Of a stretch of 34,671 bases of DNA, positions 16,132 to 25,599 are shown in pieces (position 1 is the stretch's first letter; every line of letters starts with the position of its first letter). This stretch comes from an uncultured Verrucomicrobia subdivision 3 bacterium (GTDB lineage Bacteria; Verrucomicrobiota; Verrucomicrobiia; Limisphaerales; UBA11358). Below the pieces are notes generated by a model. That model searched no databases. It saw only the letters and a program-made list of their open reading frames with translations, and had not been told where the DNA came from. Where the stretch lies: assembly GCA_903888765.1 (NCBI GenBank), contig CAISVF010000593.1, positions 1-34,671 of the forward strand, read 5' to 3'. A program made the translations under genes and the position numbers.

Positions 16132-16701
16132 ATGATTCTGGTGTTAGACAATTACGATTCGTTTACCTATAATCTCGTCCAGTACCTGGGCGAGTTGGGT
16201 GCCGCTTTGGAGGTGCATCGCAATGATGAAATCACTCTCCCTCAGATTAGTGCGTTGCAGCCAGAACGGATTCTAATTTCTCCCGGCCCCTGTTCTCCGC
16301 GAGAAGCGGGATTGTCCAATGACGTTATCCGCACCTTTGCCAGCGAAGGTATTCCCGTGCTTGGCGTTTGTCTGGGCCACCAATGCATCGGTCACACGTT
16401 TGGCGCCGAGGTGGTGGTGAACTATCGCATGATGCATGGCAAGGTTTCGCCTATTAAGCACAATGGTCGCGATCTTTTTGCCGGCATGCCCAATCCCTTT
16501 TTGGCCACGCGTTATCACAGCCTGGTTATCAAGCGGGATACCTTGCCAGCCTGTCTAGAAATTACCGCCGAGACCCCCGAGGGCGAGATCATGGGAGTCA
16601 AGCACAAGACCTTGCCCATCTGGGGTGTGCAGTTCCATCCCGAAAGCATTCTTACCGAAAGCGGGCGGACGATTTTAAAAAACTTTTTGGCCCTGAAATA
16701 A
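16132..16701 (+). CDS. trpG: Anthranilate synthase component II (glutamine amidotransferase)
   Basis: Releases ammonia from glutamine for TrpE; the same subunit may also serve aminodeoxychorismate synthase (PabA). A class I amidotransferase of 189 residues: [15 protein letters not shown] at the N terminus, nucleophile Cys80 in GVCLGHQ, oxyanion motif PGPCSP, and His169 and Glu171 in VQFHPES completing the triad. It is separated from trpE by 197 bases with no gene, but only eight bases precede panD, suggesting a trpG-panD transcript. No pabB is in the window. Confidence 0.95.
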   Translation: MILVLDNYDSFTYNLVQYLGELGAALEVHRNDEITLPQISALQPERILISPGPCSPREAGLSNDVIRTFASEGIPVLGVCLGHQCIGHTFGAEVVVNYRMMHGKVSPIKHNGRDLFAGMPNPFLATRYHSLVIKRDTLPACLEITAETPEGEIMGVKHKTLPIWGVQFHPESILTESGRTILKNFLALK

Positions 16702-16709
16702 TACACCTC

Positions 16710-17072
16710 ATGGACATATTTTTGCTTAAATCCAAAATCCACCGCGCCACCGTCACCGGCGGCGACGTGAATTATGAAGGCAGCCTCACTATATCTGGCG
16801 ATCTGATGGATAAGTGTGGTTTGCAAGACTACGAAAAAATTCTATGTGGCAACATGGCCAATGGCAACCGCTGGGAAACCTACGCCATTCGCGGTAAAAA
16901 AGGTGCCGGTGAAATCATCATGAATGGGGCCGTCGCCCATCTAGGTAAAAAGGGGGACCGCCTCACCATCATGAGCTATGCTTCCGTCAACGCCAAAAAA
17001 GCAAAAAAATGGAAACCGAGAGTCATCGTGCTTGGCCCTGGTAATAAAATTGAAAATAGTCGCGGCATTTAA
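16710..17072 (+). CDS. panD: Aspartate 1-decarboxylase
   Basis: Makes beta-alanine from aspartate for pantothenate and coenzyme A synthesis. 120 residues with the self-processing site intact: Gly24-Ser25 in NYEGSLTI, where cleavage generates the pyruvoyl cofactor on Ser25. Lys9, Tyr22, Arg54 and Tyr58 sit at the same numbers as the active-site residues of the E. coli enzyme. NGAVAHL supplies the usual NGAAA-type segment, slightly varied. It follows trpG by eight bases. Identification is secure. Confidence 0.95.
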   Translation: MDIFLLKSKIHRATVTGGDVNYEGSLTISGDLMDKCGLQDYEKILCGNMANGNRWETYAIRGKKGAGEIIMNGAVAHLGKKGDRLTIMSYASVNAKKAKKWKPRVIVLGPGNKIENSRGI

Positions 17073-17200
17073 TTTTGCGCAGGCGAAAAAGCATTACAGC
17101 AGCCAATCGGCAACCGAAATAGTGACGTTGCATGTCGGACCTACCGGCTGATTTCTCACAAGATCAGAGGTAAAGCATCCGCTAAAACTCTCAATCCGGA

Positions 17201-19867
17201 TCAATCGTCTTTATCCACCACATTCGGATCCAAGCGGAGCCTCAGCGCAGCCAATCCCTTGCCGTGCGCTCCCATATAACCAACGGGAAAGGGTTCATCC
17301 CCACGGACGGTGGACCAGACCCAGCGGCTAAAGAGTTCGGCTTCCTTGTCAATTTGGTCAGCAGAGGAAAAATCCAGCTTCTCGGTCATCGGGGCGAGCC
17401 GTGCTTGTGTCCTCGAGGCGGCCTTTGCGGGATCGGGGTTTAATTCATCGATCGGTACGGAAGCGGGGCAACAGGCATAGGGCGTCAGATCGGGGCCATC
17501 CTGAAAACATTCCGTCATGACCGGAGCCATGGCCACCAACTGATTCATCGGTGGTACGCCGAAGATACGGCAGATGGTGTGCAGAACGGAGTCCTGGTTA
17601 TAAAACCTGCTGATGACGGTGCCGCCATGCTTTACATAGGGACCGGCCAGCAGGCAAAACGAGCGATGCCCATCCACATGGTCGTTGCCGGTTTGGGGAT
17701 CGTCTTCGTTCACAAATATCGCCATGTCTTTCCAAAATGGACTTTTGGAAAGCGCTTCGATGACTCGTCCGGTGGCAAGATCGTTATCAGCCACATAGGC
17801 CCGGGGCGTGGGGGAACCTTTGGCCCCATGCTGAGTGTGGTCATTGGGCAGGTAGAGAATAACAAATTCCGGCATCTCCCCGGCCTGGGTGAACTCGGTG
17901 AGCGCGGTGAGAAATACATCGGCCCGAAACTGGTCGGGAATTTCCATATCCCATCCAGGAAAGCGCAAATCGCTGTAGCGACGCAACGTTTCGATTTTGC
18001 AATCGGAGGTAAACTGGATCTGGCCGTTCTGGTCTTTCCACGCCTGATAGTTTTGGGTCCATTTGATTTTCCGATCCACGGTTGGATGGTTTAATTCGCC
18101 GAAGTTTCGGAAAGAAACGCCGTGGCGCAGCAGATGATCCCAGATGAAGCCGCAGCCTGCGTAACAGAGCGGATCCTCGCCAAAACCATAGGTGATATGT
18201 TTATTACTCCAATCCTTTTCGCGAATGGGAGAGGTTAATCCCTGAACCGACCACTGATGGCCATCACACGACAATACGCCGTTGCAATAGTAGTTATCCA
18301 GCAGGACAAACTTGTCAGCCAAGGCATGGGTGTTAGGGGTTGTGGCGCGGGGAAATTCGCAAAACCGAGGTTCGCAGTTTCCGCGCCCGATATCGCCGAA
18401 CACCTGGTCAAATTTTTTGTTTTCCTTGATGATATAAACCACGTGCTTGATCAGTGATGGTTCTCCGGGGTTGTCCGGCACCGGTTTGGGCGAAGCTCCT
18501 GACTCGGCTCGGGTCTGGGCACGCAGAATTTCGGTGAGGTGAAACCCATCAATGGCCACCTTGGTCAATTGAGCCAATTGCCCGGCGGTTGCGGGCAGAG
18601 GGACTTTCTGCAAATTGCCGTAGTATCCCAGCACGTTGCCGATGAACAGATCGTGGTTACCTACAACCAAAGCCCCCGGAAAGCCGCCTGCCGGAATGAA
18701 TGCATAGGGCGGATCGGTCGGTTTGTCCGGGTTGAGGAGCGCGATGGCATTGTTGCCCGCATTGGCGGCAAACAGGATTTTCCCGTCGCCGCTGAGCGCC
18801 AACCCGGTGGTTAAACTGCCGTAAGGAAGATCTGACCGAGGTTTGGTGTCATATTGGGCGATGAGTTTGCGCCGGGCAACATTAATGGCGGCAATGCCAT
18901 CGCCGCTGGCATCCACCCCATAAAGCCGCTTACCATCTGGCGCAAGCGCCAGGCCTTCGGGATGAATACCGGTTATGATTTCGGCCACGACTTTTTTACG
19001 TGGCAAATCAATGACAGAAACGGTGCCGCGTAAGGCGACAGAGCGGGCATCCACTGCCACCGGGGTTCCGGCTGAAATTTCTGTCCGGTCGCCCTTACGC
19101 ACACGCCTCCCGCCAAAGTTGCTGACGAAGACCGTCCGACCATCAGAGCTGATTACAATGCCATACGGGCAGACACCGACCGGGATATTCGCGATGACTT
19201 TACTGGCAGCCAGATCCACCACGGCTACCTGATTCGCCAAAGCGAGAGCCACCACCGCGTATTTTGCGTCCGGAGTCAGGGCGATGCCCAGTGGATTGGG
19301 ATCGCCCTGTTTATCCACCGTGAGATCCACGCTAGGGCCGAACTTCAGTGTGCCGGTTGCGTCCAATGAGCCCGAATAAAGGTGCTTATTTTTACCGGTA
19401 AAATAAATCGTAGCCCCATCCGGACTGATGGCCAAGCCATGCATTGATCCACCTTCCGCCTCCTCGGGAAAGGGGTATTCTTTGATAACCCGGAATGCGT
19501 CGGTATCTACAATCGCAAGGGTGCTGCTGGTCTTAGCCACTAAAAATTTGCCACCCCGGGCAAGGGCCACACTCATGACCCGCCCTTTGATCCGCAGGGA
19601 CACGCCAGCCGGATTGAGGAGGTGTCCGGTCTGGGCGAGATTGGATTCATGATTCCAAGCCTGCCTCAGCGTCCAGTCTGCTGCCGCTGGTTCTCTTGGA
19701 TTATCTCTGGGATGAACATTTTTCTCCTCGATCATTTTTGCGCTCTCGACTGGCGCAATCACTGGTGGTTGCTGGCCCGTCATGCAGAGACAAAAGGACA
19801 TCCAGAGGCAAAATACAATGCTCGGACCTAACTTGTGCGTGCGCCGGGCAATGGAATTACGGTTCAT
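17201..19867 (-). CDS. Secreted YVTN beta-propeller / phosphoesterase protein
   Basis: 888 residues from the ATG complementary to 19865-19867 (MNRNSIARR); the open frame extends further upstream, but that part is not protein-like. A signal sequence (SIVFCLWMSFCLCMTG) precedes a beta-propeller of about 400 residues with repeated segments such as GLAISPDGATIYFTG, GIALTPDAKYAVVA, GIVISSDGRTVFVSN and GLALAPDGKRLYGVD. The second half is a PF04185-type phosphoesterase (phospholipase C/acid phosphatase family): VVYIIKENKKFDQVFGDIGRGN, EFVILYLPNDHTQH, and FVNEDDPQTGNDHVDGHRS. It probably hydrolyses phosphate esters outside the cytoplasm; the natural substrate is unknown. It diverges from the Tat-exported oxidoreductase across a 349-base gap. 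Confidence 0.85.
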   Translation of the reverse strand: MNRNSIARRTHKLGPSIVFCLWMSFCLCMTGQQPPVIAPVESAKMIEEKNVHPRDNPREPAAADWTLRQAWNHESNLAQTGHLLNPAGVSLRIKGRVMSVALARGGKFLVAKTSSTLAIVDTDAFRVIKEYPFPEEAEGGSMHGLAISPDGATIYFTGKNKHLYSGSLDATGTLKFGPSVDLTVDKQGDPNPLGIALTPDAKYAVVALALANQVAVVDLAASKVIANIPVGVCPYGIVISSDGRTVFVSNFGGRRVRKGDRTEISAGTPVAVDARSVALRGTVSVIDLPRKKVVAEIITGIHPEGLALAPDGKRLYGVDASGDGIAAINVARRKLIAQYDTKPRSDLPYGSLTTGLALSGDGKILFAANAGNNAIALLNPDKPTDPPYAFIPAGGFPGALVVGNHDLFIGNVLGYYGNLQKVPLPATAGQLAQLTKVAIDGFHLTEILRAQTRAESGASPKPVPDNPGEPSLIKHVVYIIKENKKFDQVFGDIGRGNCEPRFCEFPRATTPNTHALADKFVLLDNYYCNGVLSCDGHQWSVQGLTSPIREKDWSNKHITYGFGEDPLCYAGCGFIWDHLLRHGVSFRNFGELNHPTVDRKIKWTQNYQAWKDQNGQIQFTSDCKIETLRRYSDLRFPGWDMEIPDQFRADVFLTALTEFTQAGEMPEFVILYLPNDHTQHGAKGSPTPRAYVADNDLATGRVIEALSKSPFWKDMAIFVNEDDPQTGNDHVDGHRSFCLLAGPYVKHGGTVISRFYNQDSVLHTICRIFGVPPMNQLVAMAPVMTECFQDGPDLTPYACCPASVPIDELNPDPAKAASRTQARLAPMTEKLDFSSADQIDKEAELFSRWVWSTVRGDEPFPVGYMGAHGKGLAALRLRLDPNVVDKDD

Positions 19868-20216
19868 TGGTTTTATGCTGGTTTTCGAATCATGGGTGGA
19901 GCTGAAGCAGTATCCAACTCCGCCAGATTTGATGTCATGCCATCGAAGCCTTTCAACCTGGCCGGCGCAAGTTTTAATTTGCCTGCTGGCCGGAGAGGCG
20001 TCGGTTTGCGAGTCAACTCCGGAAAACTCCTGGCTGCGTGGGGGTATACTATCGTTCGGGGCCATGCATGCCCGCCCCCATCTACCCACCAACTCATTAT
20101 CACGCCGGCCGCTTTTCTCTCGTCGGAAGCGTTTTTCTGGGCCTGAGCCCATCTGGATGGGTGCCCTTTTTATCGCTAAACTTACTTTGCGGTCGGCGGG
20201 AAATGGTGTAAAAGTG
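19868..20216. other. Divergent intergenic region
   Basis: 349 bases between two outward-reading genes, so it should hold both promoters. Open frames cross it on both strands but none resembles a known protein. I see no convincing -35/-10 pair, operator or riboswitch-like fold. Confidence 0.55.
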
Positions 20217-21674
20217 ATGCCCATGACCACCAATAAAGCAAACTCAAAAAGTACCAAACCAATCCACCGATTCCCCGTAAATCGCCGCTCGTTTCTCAAA
20301 AGTCTTCTGGCTGTGGGAGCAACCACAACGTTTCCACCGCAGCTGATGTTTGCGGCCGCCGGCAAAGCCAATCCAGGCGAGCGAGTAAATCTGGCATGCA
20401 TCGGCATCGGCAACCGGGCGGCGGAAGACATTCAGGCGTTCGAAGCCACTCGCATGGTCAACATCGTTGCCCTGTGTGACGTGGACATGGGTGCACCCTA
20501 TACGCTTAAGACGCTGAAAAAATATCCCAATATTCCGCGCTTTCAAAACGCGGAAAAAATGTTTGATCAGTTGGGCTCGCAGATTGATGCGGTGCTGGTG
20601 GCGGTTCCCGACTTCGCACATTTTCCCAACGCCATGCTGGCGATGAAACACGGCAAACCGGTTTATCTCGAGAAACCGATGGCTCACACTTTTCAAGAAG
20701 TCGAGTTGCTGATGACGGCTGAGAAAAAATATGGGGTTGCAGCCCAAATGGGAAATCAGGGACATTCTGAGGCAAATTATTTTCAATTCCAGGCTTGGAC
20801 AAATGCCGGCATTATTAAAAATGTCACGCGGATTTCCGCCTTTATGAATGGCAAACGCCGCTGGCATGGCATGAAAGTGGATGGTTTTCTAGCCGGCCAA
20901 CCGGTTCCGGAAACACTGGATTGGGATCGCTGGCTGGCGACCGCTCCGTCACACGACTATAACGCGGGCTATCTTAATGGAGATTGGCGCTCCTGGTTTG
21001 AGTTCGGGAATGGTGCGCTGGGCGACTGGGGGGCTCATATCATCGACACAGCCCACGAATTTCTGGAACTGGGCTTACCCGTGGAAGTAAATGCGGAAAA
21101 GCTGGATGGCTATAGTCCGCTTATTTTTCCGCAGGCGTCCACCCTGTCTTTCCAGTTTCCGGCACGCGGCAACAAGCCGCCGCTGGCGCTAACCTGGTAT
21201 GATGGACAGGAAAACCTTCCGCCCCTGCCCAACGAATTTGGCGACGCCGTAGTGGATCCCAATATTCCGCCGCCCTCCAACGGCGCAATTGACGCCAAGA
21301 AAAAACCGATCGGGAAAGTCATCTATGGGGAAGGATTGACCTTCAAAGGCGGCAGTCACGGGGCGACGCTCCAAATCATTCCCGCGTCCAAAGCCAAGGA
21401 ACTGGCCTCAAGTTTGCCACAAGTGCCCAAGAGTCCATCGAATCACTATCGGAATTTTTTGAATGCCGTTAAGGGACAGGAAAAATGCCGCTCTTCCTTT
21501 GCTGTCGCTGGACCACTATGTCAGACCATGGCTCTGGGTATTATTGCGCAGCGCCTGAATGCCCGTCTGGTGTTCGATCCTGTTGCGAAACAGATCACCA
21601 ACCATGCACTGGCAAATCAATTGCTCGTAGGTCCGCCCCCGCGCAAAGGTTGGGAGCAGTTTTACCAACTGTAA
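20217..21674 (+). CDS. Tat-exported Gfo/Idh/MocA family oxidoreductase
   Basis: 485 residues from the ATG at 20217; an ATG at 20223 would shorten it by two. The Tat signal VNRRSFLKSLLAVGATTT ends near FAAAGKA. An NAD(P)-binding Rossmann fold follows (ACIGIGNRAAED), with VALCDVD, AVLVAVPDFAH and the family signature HGKPVYLEKPMAHT, where Lys is the catalytic EKP lysine. The C-terminal part has GALGDWGAHIIDTAHEF and the long insertions usual in exported planctomycete/verrucomicrobial members. Tat export would allow the cofactor to be carried folded. Such enzymes oxidise or rearrange sugars, inositols and glycosides; the substrate is unknown. A terminator follows. Confidence 0.88.
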   Translation: MPMTTNKANSKSTKPIHRFPVNRRSFLKSLLAVGATTTFPPQLMFAAAGKANPGERVNLACIGIGNRAAEDIQAFEATRMVNIVALCDVDMGAPYTLKTLKKYPNIPRFQNAEKMFDQLGSQIDAVLVAVPDFAHFPNAMLAMKHGKPVYLEKPMAHTFQEVELLMTAEKKYGVAAQMGNQGHSEANYFQFQAWTNAGIIKNVTRISAFMNGKRRWHGMKVDGFLAGQPVPETLDWDRWLATAPSHDYNAGYLNGDWRSWFEFGNGALGDWGAHIIDTAHEFLELGLPVEVNAEKLDGYSPLIFPQASTLSFQFPARGNKPPLALTWYDGQENLPPLPNEFGDAVVDPNIPPPSNGAIDAKKKPIGKVIYGEGLTFKGGSHGATLQIIPASKAKELASSLPQVPKSPSNHYRNFLNAVKGQEKCRSSFAVAGPLCQTMALGIIAQRLNARLVFDPVAKQITNHALANQLLVGPPPRKGWEQFYQL

Positions 21675-21755
21675 ATGACCCCCGGCTTGCGGATAGGCTG
21701 ACCTGCTGTAGGCTTGCGGAGCAATCGTCCTTGGGCTCAATTCCCATGTAATCAC

Positions 21756-21788
21756 ATTGGGGCAGACCAGCCGGTTTGCCCCAATTTT
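21756..21788 (+). terminator. Rho-independent terminator after the oxidoreductase gene
   Basis: ATTGGGGCA (21756-21764) pairs perfectly with TGCCCCAAT (21777-21785) around a 12-base loop, and TTTAT follows. It lies 82 bases past the stop codon and separates this gene from the peptidase gene. Confidence 0.7.
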
Positions 21789-21955
21789 ATCGGATGCTCG
21801 CGGACGAGCACGATGAAGAGTTGGTAGCACCGGCTGGAATGAGCGAGTGAACCAAAGGCTGGAGGCGTCTTTGCGCACCGTTCTTTTCACCGGGAGATAC
21901 GGCAGAAATATGTATTCAGCTTGAATGTTTCGTCCGCCGCGCTAGTTTGCCGGCA

Positions 21956-24061
21956 ATGATGTTCAAGCAAACTCTATTTGTATTGGTGATGGCGACGCCT
22001 ATGGTCGGCTGTCACTCCGTGAAAACCCCGCCTGCTGAAGCGCCGGATAAACTCCGGGAATTTCAAGCCCGCGCCACCCGATTTCATTCGGTCGTCTCGG
22101 TGCCGGTGTTTGAAACCTCGGTGGAGCAAATCGCTGCCACCGTGCGGCAAACCATAGCCGATGGCAATATTGCGCTCGACCGTATCGGCCGGCTCACGCC
22201 AGCTGAGGTTACCTTTTCAAATACCTTTGTCGCGTTGGACGATCTGAACTTCCGGCTCAGTGGAGTGGCTGACCGGTTTGGCCTGATTCAACAGACCAGC
22301 CTCAGCGCGGCGATACGCGATGCGGCCACGGATGCCAGCAAGAAACTTTCCGAGTGGGCGGTCAGCATTGATTATCGCGAGGATGTTTATACCGCCCTCA
22401 AGGCTTTCGCCGCCACGCACCCGCAGTTTGGCGGCGAGGATCGCAAATTGTTCCAAGAAACACTCCGGGATTATCGTCGGGCTGGTTTGGCTCTGCCCAA
22501 AGCGCAGCGGGACGCGGTGGAACAGCTCCGCAAAGAATTGACTGGGCTAGAAACCGATTACGACAACAATGTGACCAAGGCAGAAAAAACTGTCAGATTC
22601 ACCCGGAAACAGCTTGCCGGAGTGCCGGAGGACTTTTTAGCCCAGATAAAAAGTGGCGACGAATATCAGGTCAAGGCCAACATCACCTGGCACTACCTCA
22701 CCCTGATGGATAATTGCTCAGTTGAAGAGACGCGCAAGCAGTTTTTGTTGGAACACGATAATCTGGCCCGCGAGACCAATCTGCCATTGCTGCAAACCAT
22801 TCTCACTAAACGCGATGCCCTTGCCAAAAAGCTGGGCTACCCAAGCTATGCGGATTTTGTCATCGAACCCAAGATGGCGAAAAACGGCGCGACGGCCACC
22901 CGGTTTCTGGAAGATTTGCAGGCAGGCTTGCAGCCCAAGTTTGCAGAGGAACTGGAGCAGTTCCGGCAGCTAAAGGTAAAAGAAACCGGCGATACCGGGG
23001 CCCGGCTTTATGTCTGGGATTGGCGCTATTTTTCCAATCAATTGAAAAAGGAAAAATACCATGTGGATGCTGAGCAATTACGTGTTTATTTTCCCTACCA
23101 GCGCGTGCTGGAAGGGATGTTCGCCATTTATCAGCGCATCTTTGGCCTCAAATTTGAGCGCCTGGATCCGCCCTATAAATGGGTCAGCGATTTGCAACTC
23201 TATGCCGTCAGTGATGCCCTAACTGGCGAGCCCATGGGGCTGTTTTATCTCGATATGTTCCCGCGAGCAGGAAAATACAATCATTTCGCCATGTTCCCGC
23301 TTATTGAAGGCAAGCGGTTTGCCGACGGCACCTATCAGCGGCCGGTCATGTCCATGATTTGCAATTTTCCGGCGCCAACCAAGGATCACCCCTCCCTCAT
23401 GTCCCATGACGATGTAGAAACGATCTTTCATGAATTCGGCCATGCCATGCATGGGGTGCTTACGCGGGCCAAATACACGCGTTTCGCCGGAACAAGCGTA
23501 GCTCAGGATTTTGTCGAAGCTCCTTCGCAAATGTTAGAGAACTGGGCTTGGGATAAATCCGTACTCGATACGTTCGCCGCCGACTACCGCAATCCCGCTA
23601 AAAAAATCCCGGCGGAAATTCTCACCCAACTCAAAGCCTCCCGCCTCGCCACGGAGGGCACGCGGTACCGCCGGCAGTTGTCCTTTGGCATCATGGATCT
23701 GGCTTTGCACACCCAAATCTCCGGTGCCAACGCCGACACCGCTCTTGCGCTTTCGAACCAAAAACTCGGCGAAGTCTTTTTGCCAATGTTGCCGGACACC
23801 GCCTTTATTGCTTACTTTGGCCACATCATCGGCTATGGCGGTGGTTATTATGGCTATGCCTGGGCCGATGCCATCGCCGCCGACATGGCCACCGTATTTG
23901 AAAAATCCCCGGGCGGTTACTTTGACCAGAACGCCGGAATGAAATTACGCAAGGAGATCTACGAAGTTGGCGATTCCCGGGACGTGAGCGAATCCATCGA
24001 AAAATTTCTCGGCCGACCACGCTCACTAGAACCTTTCCTGAAAAGGATCGGGGTAAATTGA
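21956..24061 (+). CDS. M3-family zinc oligopeptidase with lipoprotein signal
   Basis: 701 residues. The N terminus MMFKQTLFVLVMATPMVGCHS ends in a lipobox (M-V-G-C), so the mature protein is probably a lipid-anchored envelope peptidase. The catalytic domain has the M3 signature IFHEFGHAMHG with HEFGH at about 492-496, and downstream FVEAPSQMLENW supplying the third zinc ligand Glu. Near the end, HIIGYGGGYYGYAWADAI resembles the substrate-binding Tyr/Gly loop of thimet/Dcp-type peptidases. Start choice: the frame opens at a TTG at 21947, but the ATG at 21956 or the next at 21959 gives a better signal peptide. The family is best known for cytoplasmic peptide degradation (OpdA, Dcp), so the anchor is notable. 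Confidence 0.88.
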   Translation: MMFKQTLFVLVMATPMVGCHSVKTPPAEAPDKLREFQARATRFHSVVSVPVFETSVEQIAATVRQTIADGNIALDRIGRLTPAEVTFSNTFVALDDLNFRLSGVADRFGLIQQTSLSAAIRDAATDASKKLSEWAVSIDYREDVYTALKAFAATHPQFGGEDRKLFQETLRDYRRAGLALPKAQRDAVEQLRKELTGLETDYDNNVTKAEKTVRFTRKQLAGVPEDFLAQIKSGDEYQVKANITWHYLTLMDNCSVEETRKQFLLEHDNLARETNLPLLQTILTKRDALAKKLGYPSYADFVIEPKMAKNGATATRFLEDLQAGLQPKFAEELEQFRQLKVKETGDTGARLYVWDWRYFSNQLKKEKYHVDAEQLRVYFPYQRVLEGMFAIYQRIFGLKFERLDPPYKWVSDLQLYAVSDALTGEPMGLFYLDMFPRAGKYNHFAMFPLIEGKRFADGTYQRPVMSMICNFPAPTKDHPSLMSHDDVETIFHEFGHAMHGVLTRAKYTRFAGTSVAQDFVEAPSQMLENWAWDKSVLDTFAADYRNPAKKIPAEILTQLKASRLATEGTRYRRQLSFGIMDLALHTQISGANADTALALSNQKLGEVFLPMLPDTAFIAYFGHIIGYGGGYYGYAWADAIAADMATVFEKSPGGYFDQNAGMKLRKEIYEVGDSRDVSESIEKFLGRPRSLEPFLKRIGVN

Positions 24062-24236
24062 GCGATCTACTCTACCCAACCAATCTTGACCAGGCTGGTG
24101 AACGACCTTCCCGCAAGCCAGGTTGCCGAAACTGAGGTAAAGCAGTTTTCCGGAAGTTTCGGCATCGGGCACCGCTGCAAATGAAAACACGACTGGCTTC
24201 CAGTCTGTAACCCGCTAGAATTCTTCCTCGAATTGC

Positions 24237-25058
24237 ATGAATCTTGCGCCCGAATCTATCGGCCTTATCGCCGGTAGCCGCACTCTGCCGCTGGAATTTG
24301 CCCGACTGGCTCGGGCTGCCGGTGTCCGGCGGATTGTCTGCACGGCTGTCGAGGGCGAAACGGATCCTGCTTTGGCCGCGCTGGTGGATGATCTGGTTTG
24401 GCTGAAGGTGGGCCAGCTTAACAAAATGATCGGCACCTTCACCAACCGTGGTGTAAAGCAGTGTGTCATGGCGGGACAGGTCGCGCCTAAAAACCTTTTT
24501 GACCTTCGTCCGGATCTGCGGGCAATGGGGGTGTTGCTGCGCCTCAAAGAAAAAAATGCACATACCATCTTCGGGGCGATTGCTGACGAACTGAAAAAAG
24601 ACGGCGTGGAACTCATCGAGGCGACCCCTTGGCTTGCCCCGATGATGCCGAATACCGGATTTGAAATGGGGCCAAAAGCTTCCCCTGCGCAAATGGCTGA
24701 TGTGGCTTTTGGTTTTAAGATTGCCAAGGAAATTGCCCGGCTGGAAATCGGGCAGATCGTGGTGGTCAAAAATGGCACCGTGCTCGCCGTGGAAGGGTTT
24801 GAAGGCACGGACAAATGTCTGGCGCGCGGCGGTGAACTGGCGGGCAAGGACGGAGGTGCCGTGGCGGTCAAAGTTGCCAAGCTCAACCATGATATGCGGT
24901 TTGATATTCCTTGCCTGGGGGCAAAAACCTTCGAGACCTGCGCTGCGGCAAATATTTCTGTGCTGGCCATCGAGTCTGGCAAATCGCTGCTGCTGGAGCG
25001 CGACGTCTGCGCGGAACTGGCCCGTAAAAACAAAATTTCCGTAACCACTATATCCTGA
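24237..25058 (+). CDS. lpxI: UDP-2,3-diacylglucosamine pyrophosphatase LpxI
   Basis: Predicted to hydrolyse UDP-2,3-diacylglucosamine to lipid X in lipid A synthesis, replacing LpxH. 273 residues, the family length: GLIAGSRTLPLEFARLA at the N terminus, VAPKNLFDLRPD, then VVVKNGTVLAVEGFEGTDKCLARGGEL and VKVAKLNHDMRFDIPCLG, the C-terminal domain motifs with the Asp-x-Arg-Phe-Asp segment tied to catalysis. Its presence implies an LPS-type outer membrane. A -10-like TAGAAT at 24216-24221 lacks a good -35. The following gene starts 34 bases downstream. Confidence 0.92.
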   Translation: MNLAPESIGLIAGSRTLPLEFARLARAAGVRRIVCTAVEGETDPALAALVDDLVWLKVGQLNKMIGTFTNRGVKQCVMAGQVAPKNLFDLRPDLRAMGVLLRLKEKNAHTIFGAIADELKKDGVELIEATPWLAPMMPNTGFEMGPKASPAQMADVAFGFKIAKEIARLEIGQIVVVKNGTVLAVEGFEGTDKCLARGGELAGKDGGAVAVKVAKLNHDMRFDIPCLGAKTFETCAAANISVLAIESGKSLLLERDVCAELARKNKISVTTIS

Positions 25059-25092
25059 AACGTTTGCTTAAACTCATCTCCGCTCGCATTTT

Positions 25093-25599
25093 ATGTTAAA
25101 ATCACACGAACTCCTTGGCTTCATGTCGCCTAAATTGGCCAATGACATTTTGTCCTTCATTTTTGAATCCGATAAGCCGGCATACAAAGCCGCGCTGGCG
25201 GCAGTAGCGGATGCCAAGCGCGTGCGCCCCGTCTTCCTCGAGCGACAGCCTCGTGACGCGCGCCACGCCTCCATGTTGTCGGCGCTTACCAAACCGAATC
25301 TTGATCCGGCGGCCGCCGCTTTCATTCGGGCGTGGCTCGTCCAAAAACATGCTGCGATGCTGATAGATTTCCTCGATGCGCTCGGTATTCCTCATGAAAA
25401 AGGCGTGGTGGAGGATCTGCCCGGCAAGATGGACGACGAGAAACTCAAGTCGGCCATTGAGATCCTCCTCGGCAAATATCCGCATGAAGTAGTAGCCGTC
25501 TATTTGAATGCCTTCAACGATATGAATGCCGCCAACTGGCCGAACCTGAAAGCGCTCCTGGAATCAGATGCGCGACTGCAGTTGGGTAATGCTGCCTGA
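25093..25599 (+). CDS. Unknown protein between lpxI and phoH
   Basis: Not recognised. 168 residues, no signal or membrane segment, mostly helical by composition. The layout is LLGFMSPKLANDILSFIFES, then a basic region (AKRVRPVFLERQPRDARHASM), then FIRAWLVQKHAAMLIDFLDALGIPHEKGVVEDLP and an acidic region MDDEKLKSAIEILLGKYP. The ATG at 25093 follows lpxI by 34 bases, and the end overlaps the phoH start by 11 bases, so it is almost certainly translated in this operon. The LGIPHEKGVVEDLP segment suggests a conserved helix-turn in a family of its own. Soluble cytoplasmic protein of unknown role. Confidence 0.75.
   Translation: MLKSHELLGFMSPKLANDILSFIFESDKPAYKAALAAVADAKRVRPVFLERQPRDARHASMLSALTKPNLDPAAAAFIRAWLVQKHAAMLIDFLDALGIPHEKGVVEDLPGKMDDEKLKSAIEILLGKYPHEVVAVYLNAFNDMNAANWPNLKALLESDARLQLGNAA

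Noticed and set aside
24191-24205. Hairpin GACTGG-CTT-CCAGTC before lpxI
   Set aside because: Six-base stem with no T-run; could be an operator, but there is no supporting evidence.
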